From: Calditrichota bacterium
GTDB lineage: Bacteria; Calditrichota; Calditrichia; Calditrichales; J004
Direction: 5' to 3'
Length of the DNA stretch: 64,000 nt
Assembly (NCBI GenBank): GCA_013112635.1
Contig: JABFGF010000001.1
Coordinates: forward strand, 248,001-312,000
The notes under the pieces were generated by a model, which made no database searches, was not told the DNA's origin, and saw only the letters and a program-made list of their open reading frames with translations. The position numbers and the translations under genes were made by a program. This document shows, one piece after another, positions 52,124 through 61,414 of this stretch (the first letter of the stretch is position 1; each line of letters begins with the position of its first letter).

Positions 52124-52628
52124 TCTACAAAAAAAGAATCAACAATTACTGGATGAAATCCATTCAATTTTAACAGAAGAGGTGGTTTTATACGAAAGCC
52201 TCGCAGATACAGCCTACCAAAAACAAAAAGCAATTTTAGAGAATAATGTCCAATCGTTGGCAAAGTTTACAGGTTTGGAACAGACGTTTATTCGAAAAGG
52301 AAATGCATTGACATCAAAGAGATTGGAAATGACCTCAGAACGGGGAAAGAATCACAAGAAAAAAATAATGTCGCTCGCATCTTTTATAGGTTTAAACAAT
52401 CTACTAAAAAATGAAGAATGGGTTGGAATGGAGAACCGTCTGAATAAAGCTTTAACCAAAGTGAAACGCCTGAACCAGGAAAATTCAATTTTATTAAAAA
52501 CTTCAATCAATTTTGTTCAGGATTTGATTAGGCTTTACTACCCGAAAAATGAGAGTGAATCAAAAATTTATACACGAGATGGAAAAACCGAGGCTCAAAA
52601 AAAGGCTGTAGTAGATTGTGGCGTTTAA
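52113..52628 (+). CDS. flgN: Flagellar chaperone FlgN
   Basis: FlgN chaperones the hook-filament junction proteins FlgK and FlgL. The 171-residue protein is almost entirely helical (about 5-145), with the FlgN-type pattern LLDEIHSILTEEVVLYESLA and QKAILENNVQSLAKFTGLEQ. It lies immediately upstream of flgK and flgL, its expected substrates. Similarity is at the pattern level only. Confidence 0.78.
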   Translation: MMNNLQKKNQQLLDEIHSILTEEVVLYESLADTAYQKQKAILENNVQSLAKFTGLEQTFIRKGNALTSKRLEMTSERGKNHKKKIMSLASFIGLNNLLKNEEWVGMENRLNKALTKVKRLNQENSILLKTSINFVQDLIRLYYPKNESESKIYTRDGKTEAQKKAVVDCGV

Positions 52629-52673
52629 AAATTGAAAATTGAATATTGATAATTGTAAGATTTTAATATTGAG

Positions 52674-52699
52674 GTAGGAGCTTTCTCCAGAAAGCGAAA
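52674..52699 (+). repeat. REP-like element 3 (GTAG type)
   Basis: GTAGGA then the perfect palindrome GCTTTCT-CC-AGAAAGC (52680-52695), then GAAA. Compared with element 1 (34178), the inner three base pairs are changed on both sides (CAT/ATG to TTT/AAA) while the loop CC and the flanks are kept, which is compensatory change. It lies in the flgN-flgK gap. Confidence 0.65.
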
Positions 52700-52813
52700 T
52701 AATGAAGGTTCTTATCAGAAATCGAAGCAAAAGGTAACCCAGGTTATGGCAAAAAGTCTTGCTGCCTGATAATGAAAAATGAAAAAATTAAATGAGATTA
52801 CGAAAGAAAAACT

Positions 52814-54169
52814 ATGTCAATATCATCTTTATTTGAGATAGGCCGCCGCTCACTTTCCGGGTATCAAACAGCGATTGATACTACCTCAAATAATATTGCA
52901 AATTCAAACAACGAGGGATACACAAGACGCCGCGTTGATTTAAATAATCTCACCACTATCAATGGTTTTGCAGGATTTGGTTCGGGGGTTGATGCCAGTA
53001 GTTTAAGCAGGATGCGCGAAAAATTCGCAGAATATTCTCTTTGGCGCGAAAATCACAACTTAGGCAAGTATGAAAAAACAGAAACACTTTTAACGCAAAT
53101 TGAATCTATTTTTGGTGACGACAGCGACGGCTCCTTACAAAATGTTTTAAGTGAATTTTGGAATTCCTGGAATGATCTTGCAACTGAGCCGGAAAGTGAA
53201 TCATACCGTACTTTAGTAAAAAATAAAGGCCAGCTTCTGGCAAATACTTTTAGAAGCACACATACTCGTGTGGTTAAACTTCAGCGTCAGTTAGATCCTG
53301 AATTATATGAATCTGTTGCCATGATTAATAAAATGAGTGAGCAACTGCTGGAAATAAACCAGCAATTACGGTTGGGCAACTCACCAGACTTGATGGATCG
53401 GCGAGACCAGCTTATCACAGATCTTTCGCATATAATTAATATTGATGTTAAAGAAAAGGATAACGGAGAAGTTAGCATACTTTTTGGCGGGCACATTTTA
53501 ATTTCTGAAAATAAAGCAAATGCCTTAGAAGTAAATATAGACCGGACAAATAACCTGCATGCTGCGACAATAACTTTTAAAGACAGCGATTTTGAACCGG
53601 ATATTGATGGTGGCAGTTTGTCTGGTTTGCTAAATGTTTTTAATGAAAATATACCAAATTATCTCGATCAGTTAGATACGCTTGCCAATAGCATTTCCGA
53701 ACAGGTTAACTCAGCACACTCCGCAGGATATAATTTAGCTGGTACAACCGGTATTAACTTTTTTAACTCAGGAAGTTCGGGAGCAGCAAATTTACAGATG
53801 AACCAGGCAGTAATTAATGATCCGACTTTGATTGCAACACGAGGAGCTACAGAGGGAGTTGGTGCAAATTCAGTAGCAGAATCCATTTTTAATTTACAAT
53901 TTGATACGTTTGTTGCCAATGAAACTCCGGCTGACTTTTATATTTCACTTGTTACAGAAATAGGCTCGGAGATTGATGATGCCAGCTTTTTACGATATAG
54001 CCAGGAATTAATTACACAACAATTGCAAAATCAGCGGGATGAAATCAGCGGTGTTTCACTCGATGAAGAAATGACCAAGCTTGTACAATATGAGCAGGCA
54101 TATCAGGCAGCGGCAAAAATTATCCAGACTGTCGATGAAATGATCAACACTGTATTGGAGCTTGCGTAA
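52814..54169 (+). CDS. flgK: Hook-filament junction protein FlgK
   Basis: FlgK is the first hook-associated protein. The 451-residue protein has N-terminal IGRRSLSGYQTAIDTTSNNI and ANSNNEGYTRRRVDL, and C-terminal DEEMTKLVQYEQAYQAAAKI motifs typical of the family. The middle is shorter than in enterobacteria (about 550 residues). No good ribosome binding site is seen at the ATG. It is preceded by a 185-base gap with a REP-like element. Confidence 0.94.
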   Translation: MSISSLFEIGRRSLSGYQTAIDTTSNNIANSNNEGYTRRRVDLNNLTTINGFAGFGSGVDASSLSRMREKFAEYSLWRENHNLGKYEKTETLLTQIESIFGDDSDGSLQNVLSEFWNSWNDLATEPESESYRTLVKNKGQLLANTFRSTHTRVVKLQRQLDPELYESVAMINKMSEQLLEINQQLRLGNSPDLMDRRDQLITDLSHIINIDVKEKDNGEVSILFGGHILISENKANALEVNIDRTNNLHAATITFKDSDFEPDIDGGSLSGLLNVFNENIPNYLDQLDTLANSISEQVNSAHSAGYNLAGTTGINFFNSGSSGAANLQMNQAVINDPTLIATRGATEGVGANSVAESIFNLQFDTFVANETPADFYISLVTEIGSEIDDASFLRYSQELITQQLQNQRDEISGVSLDEEMTKLVQYEQAYQAAAKIIQTVDEMINTVLELA

Positions 54170-54238
54170 AATATAAGTACATGGAAGTATAGTTGAGTTA
54201 ATACATGGATAAGTATCTATAAGTGGTAGGAAAATAAA

Positions 54239-55117
54239 ATGCGTATAACCCAGGCAATGATCACCAGAAATGCTTTATTACGGGTGAACCAAAACCGCAG
54301 TAATATGGCTGAGATTCAAGAGCACATAGTTACAGGCCGAAAAGTAAACAGGGCTTCGGATGACCCTACATCTTTTGCAAAAGCGGAACGTTACAAAGCT
54401 ACTTTGCAGGAAAACGAACAATATCTGAATAAAATTAAATCTGCCAATGGCTGGATTAATAATTCGGTTTCCTTATTGGAGCAAATGGCTGATATTTCTT
54501 TGCAGGCCAGAGATATTGCCAATAAAGGTGCCGATGGTCAATCGGATGCAGAAGTACGTGCAACCTTAGCTGGCAGCCTTGATGCTCTGATTAATGAAAT
54601 GCTCTCTTTAAGTAATTCTCAACATTTGGGTAAAAGTGTGTTTGCCGGTTCCGCAACAAAAACAGGAAATCCATTTGTGTATTCAGCGGGTGTCGTTTCT
54701 TATATTGGGAACGACAAACAAATGACCCGTTCCTACTCAGAATCAGTGAGTGTGACGATTAATACAACCGGACAAGAGATAATGGATACCGGGGTTTACG
54801 CAGCAATGACAGATTTAATGAATGCATTAAATGCCAATGATGAAGCGGCAATCAGGGCTCAGATAGACGTGCTAAAAACATCGTCTGAAGGGATAATTGC
54901 ACTAAGTTCAGAGATGGGTGCCCGGTCAAAAAATGTACAACTAATTCAATCACGATTGGAGCAATCTAATTTTGATTTACAAACCTTTTTATCAGATGAG
55001 CGTGATGCAAAAATAGATGAAGAAATAGTGCGCTTTAAAGCAGAGGAATTTGCTTACGAAGCAGCATTACAGGCTACTTCAACTGCAATGCGCATGAATA
55101 TTATGCAGTTCATTTAA
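54239..55117 (+). CDS. flgL: Hook-filament junction protein FlgL
   Basis: FlgL is the second hook-associated protein, structurally related to flagellin. The 292-residue protein has N-terminal ITQAMITRNALLRVNQNRSN and VTGRKVNRASDDPTSFAKAE, and a C-terminal coiled-coil ending YEAALQATSTAMRMNIMQFI. GTAGGAAAA precedes the ATG. Flagellin itself (fliC) is not found downstream; the sulfotransferase-like gene begins 14 bases later. Confidence 0.93.
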   Translation: MRITQAMITRNALLRVNQNRSNMAEIQEHIVTGRKVNRASDDPTSFAKAERYKATLQENEQYLNKIKSANGWINNSVSLLEQMADISLQARDIANKGADGQSDAEVRATLAGSLDALINEMLSLSNSQHLGKSVFAGSATKTGNPFVYSAGVVSYIGNDKQMTRSYSESVSVTINTTGQEIMDTGVYAAMTDLMNALNANDEAAIRAQIDVLKTSSEGIIALSSEMGARSKNVQLIQSRLEQSNFDLQTFLSDERDAKIDEEIVRFKAEEFAYEAALQATSTAMRMNIMQFI

Positions 55118-55131
55118 TACAACAACAAAAC

Positions 55132-56139
55132 ATGTCTAAAGAAGATTTAACTGAAATAGTACCACCTAAAACCGAACTTGATTTAAATGAAATTTTGGCA
55201 AATGCGGAAATCAATGCAGTTGCAAATTATAATCCTAACCCAACACTTCCTGTTTGTTTTATAGTTGGCGCCCCAAGTAGTGGTACAACTTTTATATTGC
55301 AATGGCTTGCCGCGACCAATGCTTTTACATACCCAACAAATTTAATTTCAAAATTTTATATGGCTCCTTTTATTGGGGCAAAAATTCAAAAAATGCTTAG
55401 TGAGACAGATTCTTCGCCTCTGAACAGAATAGGGCATATTGATAAAAACTGGAAAGCTGTTTTTGAATCTGATCTGGGCAAAACAGATGGCTTATTGGCC
55501 CCAAATGAGTTTAATAAATTTTGGGAAAGATTTTTTCCTTCAAGAAATGATGACGGAATAAAACAGAAAAAAGATTCTTATCCTAATATGTTGATTTTGG
55601 GATCTGAATTGGCTGCATTAGAATCTGTATATAATAAACCGATTGTAATGAAAGCTGTTTCTTTAAATAGCCAAATTGAACAACTCGCAAAACAAATCCC
55701 AAATGCAATTTTTTTATTTATCAAACGAGATACGTTTTTTAATATCCAATCACTTTTAATACAGAGAAGAAAGTTGGAAGGGACTGCCGATTGGGTTTCT
55801 TATAAACCACCGCAATATAAAAAATTAAAGAAATTGAACATATATAAGCAGCTTGCCGGCCAAGTACATTTTACAAATAAGCTAATTACAAAAGGATTGA
55901 TGAAAGTACCCAAACACCAAAAATTAATATTTAATTATGAGGATTTTTGTGTTGATCCCATACATTTTTGGGGCAGGTTAAACAATCGCTTTAATAAACT
56001 TGGTTTTACATTACATAAAAATTATGACGGTTTGGACTCTTTTACCTCGTTAAATAAGATAAAAGTGGACAAAAAAGAGAAAGACAGGATTGCTGCAGCT
56101 TATTATTCACTTTTTGGTGACGATATTACACCTAAGTAA
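55132..56139 (+). CDS. Sulfotransferase-like protein
   Basis: A 335-residue protein with a sulfotransferase-type P-loop FIVGAPSSGTTFILQWL (residues about 43-59) and a downstream NAIFLFIKRDTFFNIQSLL region matching the 3'-phosphate-binding segment of PAPS-dependent enzymes. It could add sulfate to a sugar or tyrosine. It starts 14 bases after flgL and is the first gene of the glycan block, suggesting co-transcription with hook-filament genes. Substrate unknown. Confidence 0.72.
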   Translation: MSKEDLTEIVPPKTELDLNEILANAEINAVANYNPNPTLPVCFIVGAPSSGTTFILQWLAATNAFTYPTNLISKFYMAPFIGAKIQKMLSETDSSPLNRIGHIDKNWKAVFESDLGKTDGLLAPNEFNKFWERFFPSRNDDGIKQKKDSYPNMLILGSELAALESVYNKPIVMKAVSLNSQIEQLAKQIPNAIFLFIKRDTFFNIQSLLIQRRKLEGTADWVSYKPPQYKKLKKLNIYKQLAGQVHFTNKLITKGLMKVPKHQKLIFNYEDFCVDPIHFWGRLNNRFNKLGFTLHKNYDGLDSFTSLNKIKVDKKEKDRIAAAYYSLFGDDITPK

Positions 56140-56192
56140 GTGATAAAACTTATCTTAAAAGAAAAAAACCTGAACATAATAGATTGACACGA

Positions 56193-57227
56193 ATGACGGA
56201 ATTTGAAGAAATCGGCGGATATTTTGAACTTGAACTGCCCTTAGGAAACGAGTATCATAATAACGCACTTCGCTTTAATACAGCCCGGAATGCTCTCAGT
56301 TATTTTCTTCTTAAAAATAAAATTACTGATTTGTATATACCTGTTTATATATGCGATAAAGTTGTAAATACTATAAAACAGGGAAAAACACGGATACACT
56401 TTTATCACCTGGATGATAACTTTAGTCCCTTGTTGAGTAAGGATGAAATCGGTGATGCTTATATTCTATTAGTCAATTATTTTGGCATTTGCGAAAAAGT
56501 GATTAATAAGTGCATTAAAAAATTTGATAATGTTATTTGTGACAATGCCCAGGCTTTTTTCTCAAACCCGGAAAGCGATGTTGTAACCTTTTATTCACCC
56601 AGAAAATTTTTTGGTGTAGCTGATGGCGGATATATCTATGCTAATGGTTTAGAATGTGAGAATGTTGTCCAGGATGACTCCACTCAGAGATATATGTCTC
56701 GTTTGGTGCGCATAGATGGCGGTTTTCAGGCTGGTAATTTTCTTTATCGAAATTCTGAACAGCTGCTAAACAGGGCCAAAATTCGCAGGATGTCCGGATT
56801 AACACAGAAAATCCTGTCTTCAATTCACTATGATGAGGCATGGGAAAAACGCCAGGAAAATTTTCATTATTTACACAAAAACTTAAAAAAAATTAATCTT
56901 CTTAAACTCAATTTAAGGTCCGTTCATGGGCCAATGGTTTATCCTTTAATGATTAGGCAGGATGGTTTAAGAAATTTCCTGATTGAGAATAAAATCTATA
57001 TCCCGCAATATTGGCCTGAAGTGAGTTTTAGAACACACCAGGGATCTTTCGAATATCAATTGGCAAATGATATGTGCCCACTTCCGATTGATCAGAGGTA
57101 TTCCAAAAAAGAAATGAATATTATCCTTGAACTAATCAATAAATTTCTTGATAAAACTCAACTTCCTGTTAGTGAATTACCTGATGAAATTGAAGATAAA
57201 GAATTGGTGGTAAATTCTTCCGCTTAA
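56193..57227 (+). CDS. PLP-fold aminotransferase-like protein
   Basis: A 344-residue protein from ATG 56193 (a TTG at 56184 is an alternative; neither has a clear ribosome binding site). It resembles a divergent DegT/aspartate-aminotransferase-fold enzyme: Asp117 in VICDNAQAFF fits the cofactor-ring aspartate and Lys138 in FYSPRKFFGVADGGYI fits the PLP lysine. It differs strongly from the DegT enzyme at 58322. Probably a sugar aminotransferase of the glycan locus; the reaction is unknown. Confidence 0.65.
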   Translation: MTEFEEIGGYFELELPLGNEYHNNALRFNTARNALSYFLLKNKITDLYIPVYICDKVVNTIKQGKTRIHFYHLDDNFSPLLSKDEIGDAYILLVNYFGICEKVINKCIKKFDNVICDNAQAFFSNPESDVVTFYSPRKFFGVADGGYIYANGLECENVVQDDSTQRYMSRLVRIDGGFQAGNFLYRNSEQLLNRAKIRRMSGLTQKILSSIHYDEAWEKRQENFHYLHKNLKKINLLKLNLRSVHGPMVYPLMIRQDGLRNFLIENKIYIPQYWPEVSFRTHQGSFEYQLANDMCPLPIDQRYSKKEMNIILELINKFLDKTQLPVSELPDEIEDKELVVNSSA

Positions 57228-57316
57228 AATGAAAAACTTTCCTGAAAAATACTGCTAAAAGTAGCCAACCTCCTGTTTTGCCCTTATTTGTCAGTATCTT
57301 AGAATTAATACACTAC

Positions 57317-57332
57317 TGGCATAATATTTGAC
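57317..57332 (+). promoter_or_regulatory. Sigma-54 promoter of the GNAT-aminotransferase operon
   Basis: TGGCATA (57317-57323), four bases, TTGA (57328-57331) has exact sigma-54 spacing, with -12 A as at flgB and fliL. The predicted start is near 57343. It links the sugar-modification genes to the flagellar sigma-54 regulon. Confidence 0.7.
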
Positions 57333-57371
57333 CTTTATCCCACATTAGCTCTGTAAATTTAAATTTAGGGA

Positions 57372-58325
57372 ATGAATAATACCTGTTTGTATGCAAATTT
57401 TGGTATTGTTTTTATTGTTATGACAGGATATTCCAGTTCAAAATATGCGCAATCTTTATCTGAATTTGGAAAACCCGTTTTTTTAAAAGGTAGTAATGCA
57501 TGGGTTTTGCAAAGAGATATTTGTAATTCAGGGTTAAAAGATGCCACCGGTTGTTACCCGATTTTTAGTTTAGAAAATTGGAATATGCTGGCTGAAGACT
57601 TACGTGCCAAAGCAGAGTCCTGGATAACTTTTTCCGTTGTGACTGATCCTTTTGCTGATTTTTCTGAGCAGGAATTGCGAAGCATTTTTACAGACAAGTG
57701 TTATTCATTTAAAAAACACTTTGTTGTTGATCTTCAAAAGGATTGGCAATTTTATTTAGATAAAAACCACAAACGAAATGCTAAACGGGCCTTAAAAACA
57801 TTACAAATTAATCGAATTGAACAATCAGAAGATTATTTGGATAGTTGGGTTGGCTTATATTCAAATCTCGTAAAAAAACACAAGATTAGAGGAATTGCCC
57901 GGTTTTCTAAAAAATCATTTAAAGAGCAATTCCAGGTACCGGGTTTCCTTTCATACAAAGCTGTTCTCGATGGTCAGATTGTCGGAATGGTGCTCTTTTA
58001 TGAAGCAGGCAACAAAGTATACTATCACCTTGCTGCATATACTGAAAGCGGCTATAAAAACAACGCTTCTTTTGGAATATTTTTTAAAGCAATAAGTGAT
58101 TTTGCTGACTTAGGAAAAAAATGGTTAAACCTTGGCAGTGGGGCGGGTTTAAAATCGACGGAAGATGGGTTAACCCGGTTTAAAAAAGGTTGGGCAACTG
58201 ATACACGCACTGCTTATTTCTGTGGTAAAATTCTTGATAAAGAGATTTATAACAAACTTTCTAAAGGCGCAAACCCCGACTCTGGTTTTTTTCCATTGTA
58301 CAGAAGTAATGGAGGAAGCGAATGA
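57372..58325 (+). CDS. GNAT/FemAB-type acyltransferase
   Basis: A 317-residue protein with the Acetyltransf_6/FemAB-like pattern (KNHKRNAKRALKTLQINRIE, FLSYKAVLDGQIVGMVLFYE, VYYHLAAYTESGYKNNASFG). Such enzymes attach acyl or aminoacyl groups to amino sugars or cell-wall precursors. The start is uncertain: ATG 57372 has AGGG immediately before it, too close for ideal initiation, while ATG 57421 lacks a ribosome binding site. It overlaps the aminotransferase gene by four bases (ATGA). Confidence 0.72.
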   Translation: MNNTCLYANFGIVFIVMTGYSSSKYAQSLSEFGKPVFLKGSNAWVLQRDICNSGLKDATGCYPIFSLENWNMLAEDLRAKAESWITFSVVTDPFADFSEQELRSIFTDKCYSFKKHFVVDLQKDWQFYLDKNHKRNAKRALKTLQINRIEQSEDYLDSWVGLYSNLVKKHKIRGIARFSKKSFKEQFQVPGFLSYKAVLDGQIVGMVLFYEAGNKVYYHLAAYTESGYKNNASFGIFFKAISDFADLGKKWLNLGSGAGLKSTEDGLTRFKKGWATDTRTAYFCGKILDKEIYNKLSKGANPDSGFFPLYRSNGGSE

Positions 58326-59491
58326 ATCCTGATGAGTTTTCCCAAAGCCTTGATACACTTGAAGATATAAAGAAAAAAAACAATCAAATTTTTGTTACAC
58401 GGCCGGACTTGCCGCCATTGGATGAATTTGTAGAATATCTTGAAAAAATCTGGGATAAACGTTGGGTTACAAATAATGGTTTGTATCATCAGCAATTTGA
58501 ACAGGCCTTAGCCGATTATCTTGGTGTTAAATATGTCAGCTTGTTTTCAAATGGTACTTTGGCTCTTGTCGTGGCGCTTCAGGTAATGCGTATAACAGGT
58601 GAAGTAATCACCACACCTTTTAGTTTTGTTGCGACAACCCATGCCTTAAACTGGAATAAAATAAATCCGGTATTCTGCGATATTGATCCCCAAACACTCA
58701 ATCTTGATCCGGAAAAAATTGAACCTTTGATAACACCAAAGACAGCTGCAATTCTGCCGGTTCATGTTTATGGCAACCCGTGTAATGTTGAGAAAATTGG
58801 CCGAATAGCAGATACTTATGGGCTTAAAGTTATATATGATGCTGCACATGCTTTTGGAGTAAAAAAGAAAAACGAGTCAATTCTTAATTTTGGTGATTTA
58901 TCGGTGCTGAGCTTCCATGCAACTAAAATATTTACAACAATGGAAGGCGGGGCAATAGCTACAAATGATGAAAAATTAAAGACACGGATTGATTATCTGA
59001 AAAATTTTGGTTTTGCTGATGAGACAACTGTAATGGCGCCGGGAATTAATGGTAAAATGAATGAAATGCAATCTGCTTTAGGAATTGTTCAATTGAAATA
59101 TATTGATGAAAGAATCCAAAAAAGAAAATCTTTGACGCAGTTGTACAGGGATATTCTATCAAATATTAATGGGATTTCATACTTGCCTGAATTAGAAAAT
59201 GTTACTCATAATTATGCTTATTTCCCGATTTTTATTGAAGCAGAAAAGTTTGGTTGTGCCAGGGATGCGGTTTACGAATTTCTGAAGGATAATGAAATAT
59301 ATGCCCGGCGTTATTTTTATCCTTTAATCAGTCATTTTCCTATGTATCGTGGATTGGCTTCATCTTCACAGGATAATCTTCCAATTGCTGAAGAGGCGGC
59401 TAAAAGAGTAATTTGTCTTCCTCTTTACCCGGAAATGAGCACTGATGATGTTTTGAGAATAACAAATTTAATAAATCAAAAAGCAATATAA
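58322..59491 (+). CDS. DegT/DnrJ/EryC1/StrS sugar aminotransferase
   Basis: A 389-residue PLP-dependent aminotransferase that converts a keto-sugar nucleotide to an amino sugar. The signature is clear: substrate loop GLYHQQFEQALADYLGVKYV, Asp173 in IYDAAHAFGV and the PLP Lys202 in SFHATKIFTTMEGG. It overlaps the upstream GNAT gene (ATGA), so amination and acylation of the same sugar are likely sequential steps. Confidence 0.93.
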   Translation: MNPDEFSQSLDTLEDIKKKNNQIFVTRPDLPPLDEFVEYLEKIWDKRWVTNNGLYHQQFEQALADYLGVKYVSLFSNGTLALVVALQVMRITGEVITTPFSFVATTHALNWNKINPVFCDIDPQTLNLDPEKIEPLITPKTAAILPVHVYGNPCNVEKIGRIADTYGLKVIYDAAHAFGVKKKNESILNFGDLSVLSFHATKIFTTMEGGAIATNDEKLKTRIDYLKNFGFADETTVMAPGINGKMNEMQSALGIVQLKYIDERIQKRKSLTQLYRDILSNINGISYLPELENVTHNYAYFPIFIEAEKFGCARDAVYEFLKDNEIYARRYFYPLISHFPMYRGLASSSQDNLPIAEEAAKRVICLPLYPEMSTDDVLRITNLINQKAI

Positions 59492-59498
59492 ATCTGTC

Positions 59499-59523
59499 AT
59501 TCCTGAATATTTTTATCATGAAT
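59499..59523 (+). repeat. Imperfect hairpin repeat between glycan genes
   Basis: ATTCCTGA (59499-59506) and TCATGAAT (59516-59523) pair at seven of eight positions. The preceding TGTC and following sequence to GATTCCCG resemble the widespread TGTCATTCC intergenic repeat. It may also end the upstream transcript. It lies in the gap before the formyltransferase gene. Confidence 0.4.
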
Positions 59524-59593
59524 CTAATTTTGATGCGGATTCCCGTTTTGAACATACAAGAAAGACATTATTGTTAACACAAAGTTTATCAAA

Positions 59594-60460
59594 ATGGACA
59601 AAAGAAAATACATATTTGCCGGAAACCGCTTCAATGTTTTGCAGGAGATGTTGAAATTAGAACTGAACGTTATAAAAATATTTGCAGTAAAGAATTCATG
59701 GTTGGAGAAAGAACTAATCAAAAAAAATATTGGTTATGAAATCCTTCCGGCAAAAGAAGAATTTGTCGAACAGGTGCAACGGATAACTTTTGATTTTTTT
59801 ATTTCAAATGGGCTTCCGTACATCTTGCCCATTTCAAAATTGGTAGAAAATACAAAAAGGAAATTTATAAATATCCATCCTTCATTTTTGCCCGATTTAC
59901 GCGGAGCTGATCCGCAACCCGGAGCGCTATTATTTGGGCGGGACTCTGGTGCAACATGCCATTATATGAATGATCAAATCGATGCGGGCGCAATTATTAG
60001 CCAGACAAAAATTGAATATTCTAAAAAATTTGATGCCGGGTTATTGTACCAATTATCTTTTTTGGCTGAACAGGATGTTTTTAAAGAAGCATGGAAAAAA
60101 GATTTCATCTCAATCAAAAATCAAGGAAGTGTTGACCGCTTGTATTATTCGTTTAAAACAAAAGATTTGTACTTTGATTTTAATGATTCTTCCCATGATA
60201 TAATTCGTCGCATTAAAGCTTTTAATACACCAAATAAAATGGCCAGGTTTTTATTTAACTCAAATGAAATTTTGATAGAAAATGCACAGCTGATTGAAAA
60301 TGAATTTATGAATTATAAATATCAAAACAATTCAGTAAATGAAGTGGTTGTTGTTTATGAAAGCAGCCTTGTGGTTAAAAAAGAAGATGGATTTCTAAAC
60401 CTTAAAATGAGCGACGGATATCTTGAAAATCAACCTTCAGTAGGCGATGTTTTATCATGA
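59594..60460 (+). CDS. Formyltransferase-family protein (sugar N-formyltransferase-like)
   Basis: A 288-residue member of the formyl-tetrahydrofolate-dependent transferase family. Catalytic residues fit Asn93 and His95 in FINIHPSFLPDLRG and Asp130 in ATCHYMNDQIDAGAI. The C-terminal part is not the tRNA-binding domain of Fmt, so an amino-sugar substrate is more likely, matching the adjacent aminotransferase. It overlaps the next gene by four bases. Confidence 0.85.
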   Translation: MDKRKYIFAGNRFNVLQEMLKLELNVIKIFAVKNSWLEKELIKKNIGYEILPAKEEFVEQVQRITFDFFISNGLPYILPISKLVENTKRKFINIHPSFLPDLRGADPQPGALLFGRDSGATCHYMNDQIDAGAIISQTKIEYSKKFDAGLLYQLSFLAEQDVFKEAWKKDFISIKNQGSVDRLYYSFKTKDLYFDFNDSSHDIIRRIKAFNTPNKMARFLFNSNEILIENAQLIENEFMNYKYQNNSVNEVVVVYESSLVVKKEDGFLNLKMSDGYLENQPSVGDVLS

Positions 60461-61413
60461 TGAGATGGTTAAAAAAAGGACAAATATTTGATCCATCTGA
60501 TCGTTTTCCGTGGATGAAAGCTTATGCCCAGGTTCCAACAGCAATAGTGGTTGAAGGAGTGCTTCGTATTTTTTTTACTACACGTGGATTACCGGATGAA
60601 GACGACCAATATATTAGCCGGATTGGTTTTATAGATGTAAACCCGGTAAATCTGTCAGAAGTATTATATGTCCATGATCAGCCTGTTTTAAACCATGGTA
60701 AACCCGGGACTTTTGATGCGTTTGGAGTAATGCCTGGCAGCATACATTTTTCTCAGGACAAACAAGAAATAGAGCTGTATTATACTGGCTGGGCTCGCCG
60801 CACAGATGTGCCTTTCTCGACTCAAATTGGATGCGCAACCACCAAAGATAATGGACGAACATTTTCACGGAAACATATCGGGCCATTGCTTGGATTGGAC
60901 TCACAAAATCCTTATCTCATAAATGGGCCATTTAGCTATTTTGATAATGGGATGCAGCACATCTGGTATGCCTCGGGTAAAGAGTGGATTTTTGCTAATG
61001 GCAAATATGAAATTGTGTACCAAATAAAACATGCCGTCAAACGAGATCGTTACCACTGGGAAAGAGAAAAGGGTTTTTGCGTACCGGCAAGAATAACAAA
61101 TGAAGCACAAAACAGGCCTGTTGTCCAAAAACTAAATGATAAATTTCATATGTGGTATTGCTATAGAGAGGCACTTGGTTTTAGAGAAAATGATGGGGCC
61201 GGGTACCGTTTAGGACATGCGGTTTCCGATGATCTTGCCAGTTGGAAATTGGATGATAATTTTACAGGATTGGAATTAAGCGAATCCGGTTGGGATTCTG
61301 AAATGATGGCTTATCCATTCATAATCACTGTGATGAATAAAACGTATCTTTTTTATAACGGAAATTATTTTGGCAAAAATGGTTTTGGCTATGCAGAACT
61401 TACAGGAGTATAA
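60457..61413 (+). CDS. Five-bladed beta-propeller protein, GH43/GH130-like
   Basis: A 318-residue protein with repeated beta-propeller blades (RIFFTTRGLPDEDDQYISRI, IELYYTGWARRTDVPFSTQI, HIWYASGKEWIFANGKYEIV, FHMWYCYREALGFRENDGAG, YLFYNGNYFGKNGFGYAELT). It is similar in pattern to glycosidase-like proteins common in polysaccharide biosynthesis loci. Three acidic catalytic residues cannot be assigned with certainty. It may modify or recognise a sugar rather than hydrolyse it. Confidence 0.7.
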   Translation: MMRWLKKGQIFDPSDRFPWMKAYAQVPTAIVVEGVLRIFFTTRGLPDEDDQYISRIGFIDVNPVNLSEVLYVHDQPVLNHGKPGTFDAFGVMPGSIHFSQDKQEIELYYTGWARRTDVPFSTQIGCATTKDNGRTFSRKHIGPLLGLDSQNPYLINGPFSYFDNGMQHIWYASGKEWIFANGKYEIVYQIKHAVKRDRYHWEREKGFCVPARITNEAQNRPVVQKLNDKFHMWYCYREALGFRENDGAGYRLGHAVSDDLASWKLDDNFTGLELSESGWDSEMMAYPFIITVMNKTYLFYNGNYFGKNGFGYAELTGV

Positions 61414-61414
61414 G

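Noticed and set aside
52747-52762. Sigma-54 promoter upstream of flgK (TGGC...TTGC)
   Set aside because: The GG and GC doublets are separated by 11 bases, not 10. Sigma-54 spacing is strict, and the five other sites here all have 10.
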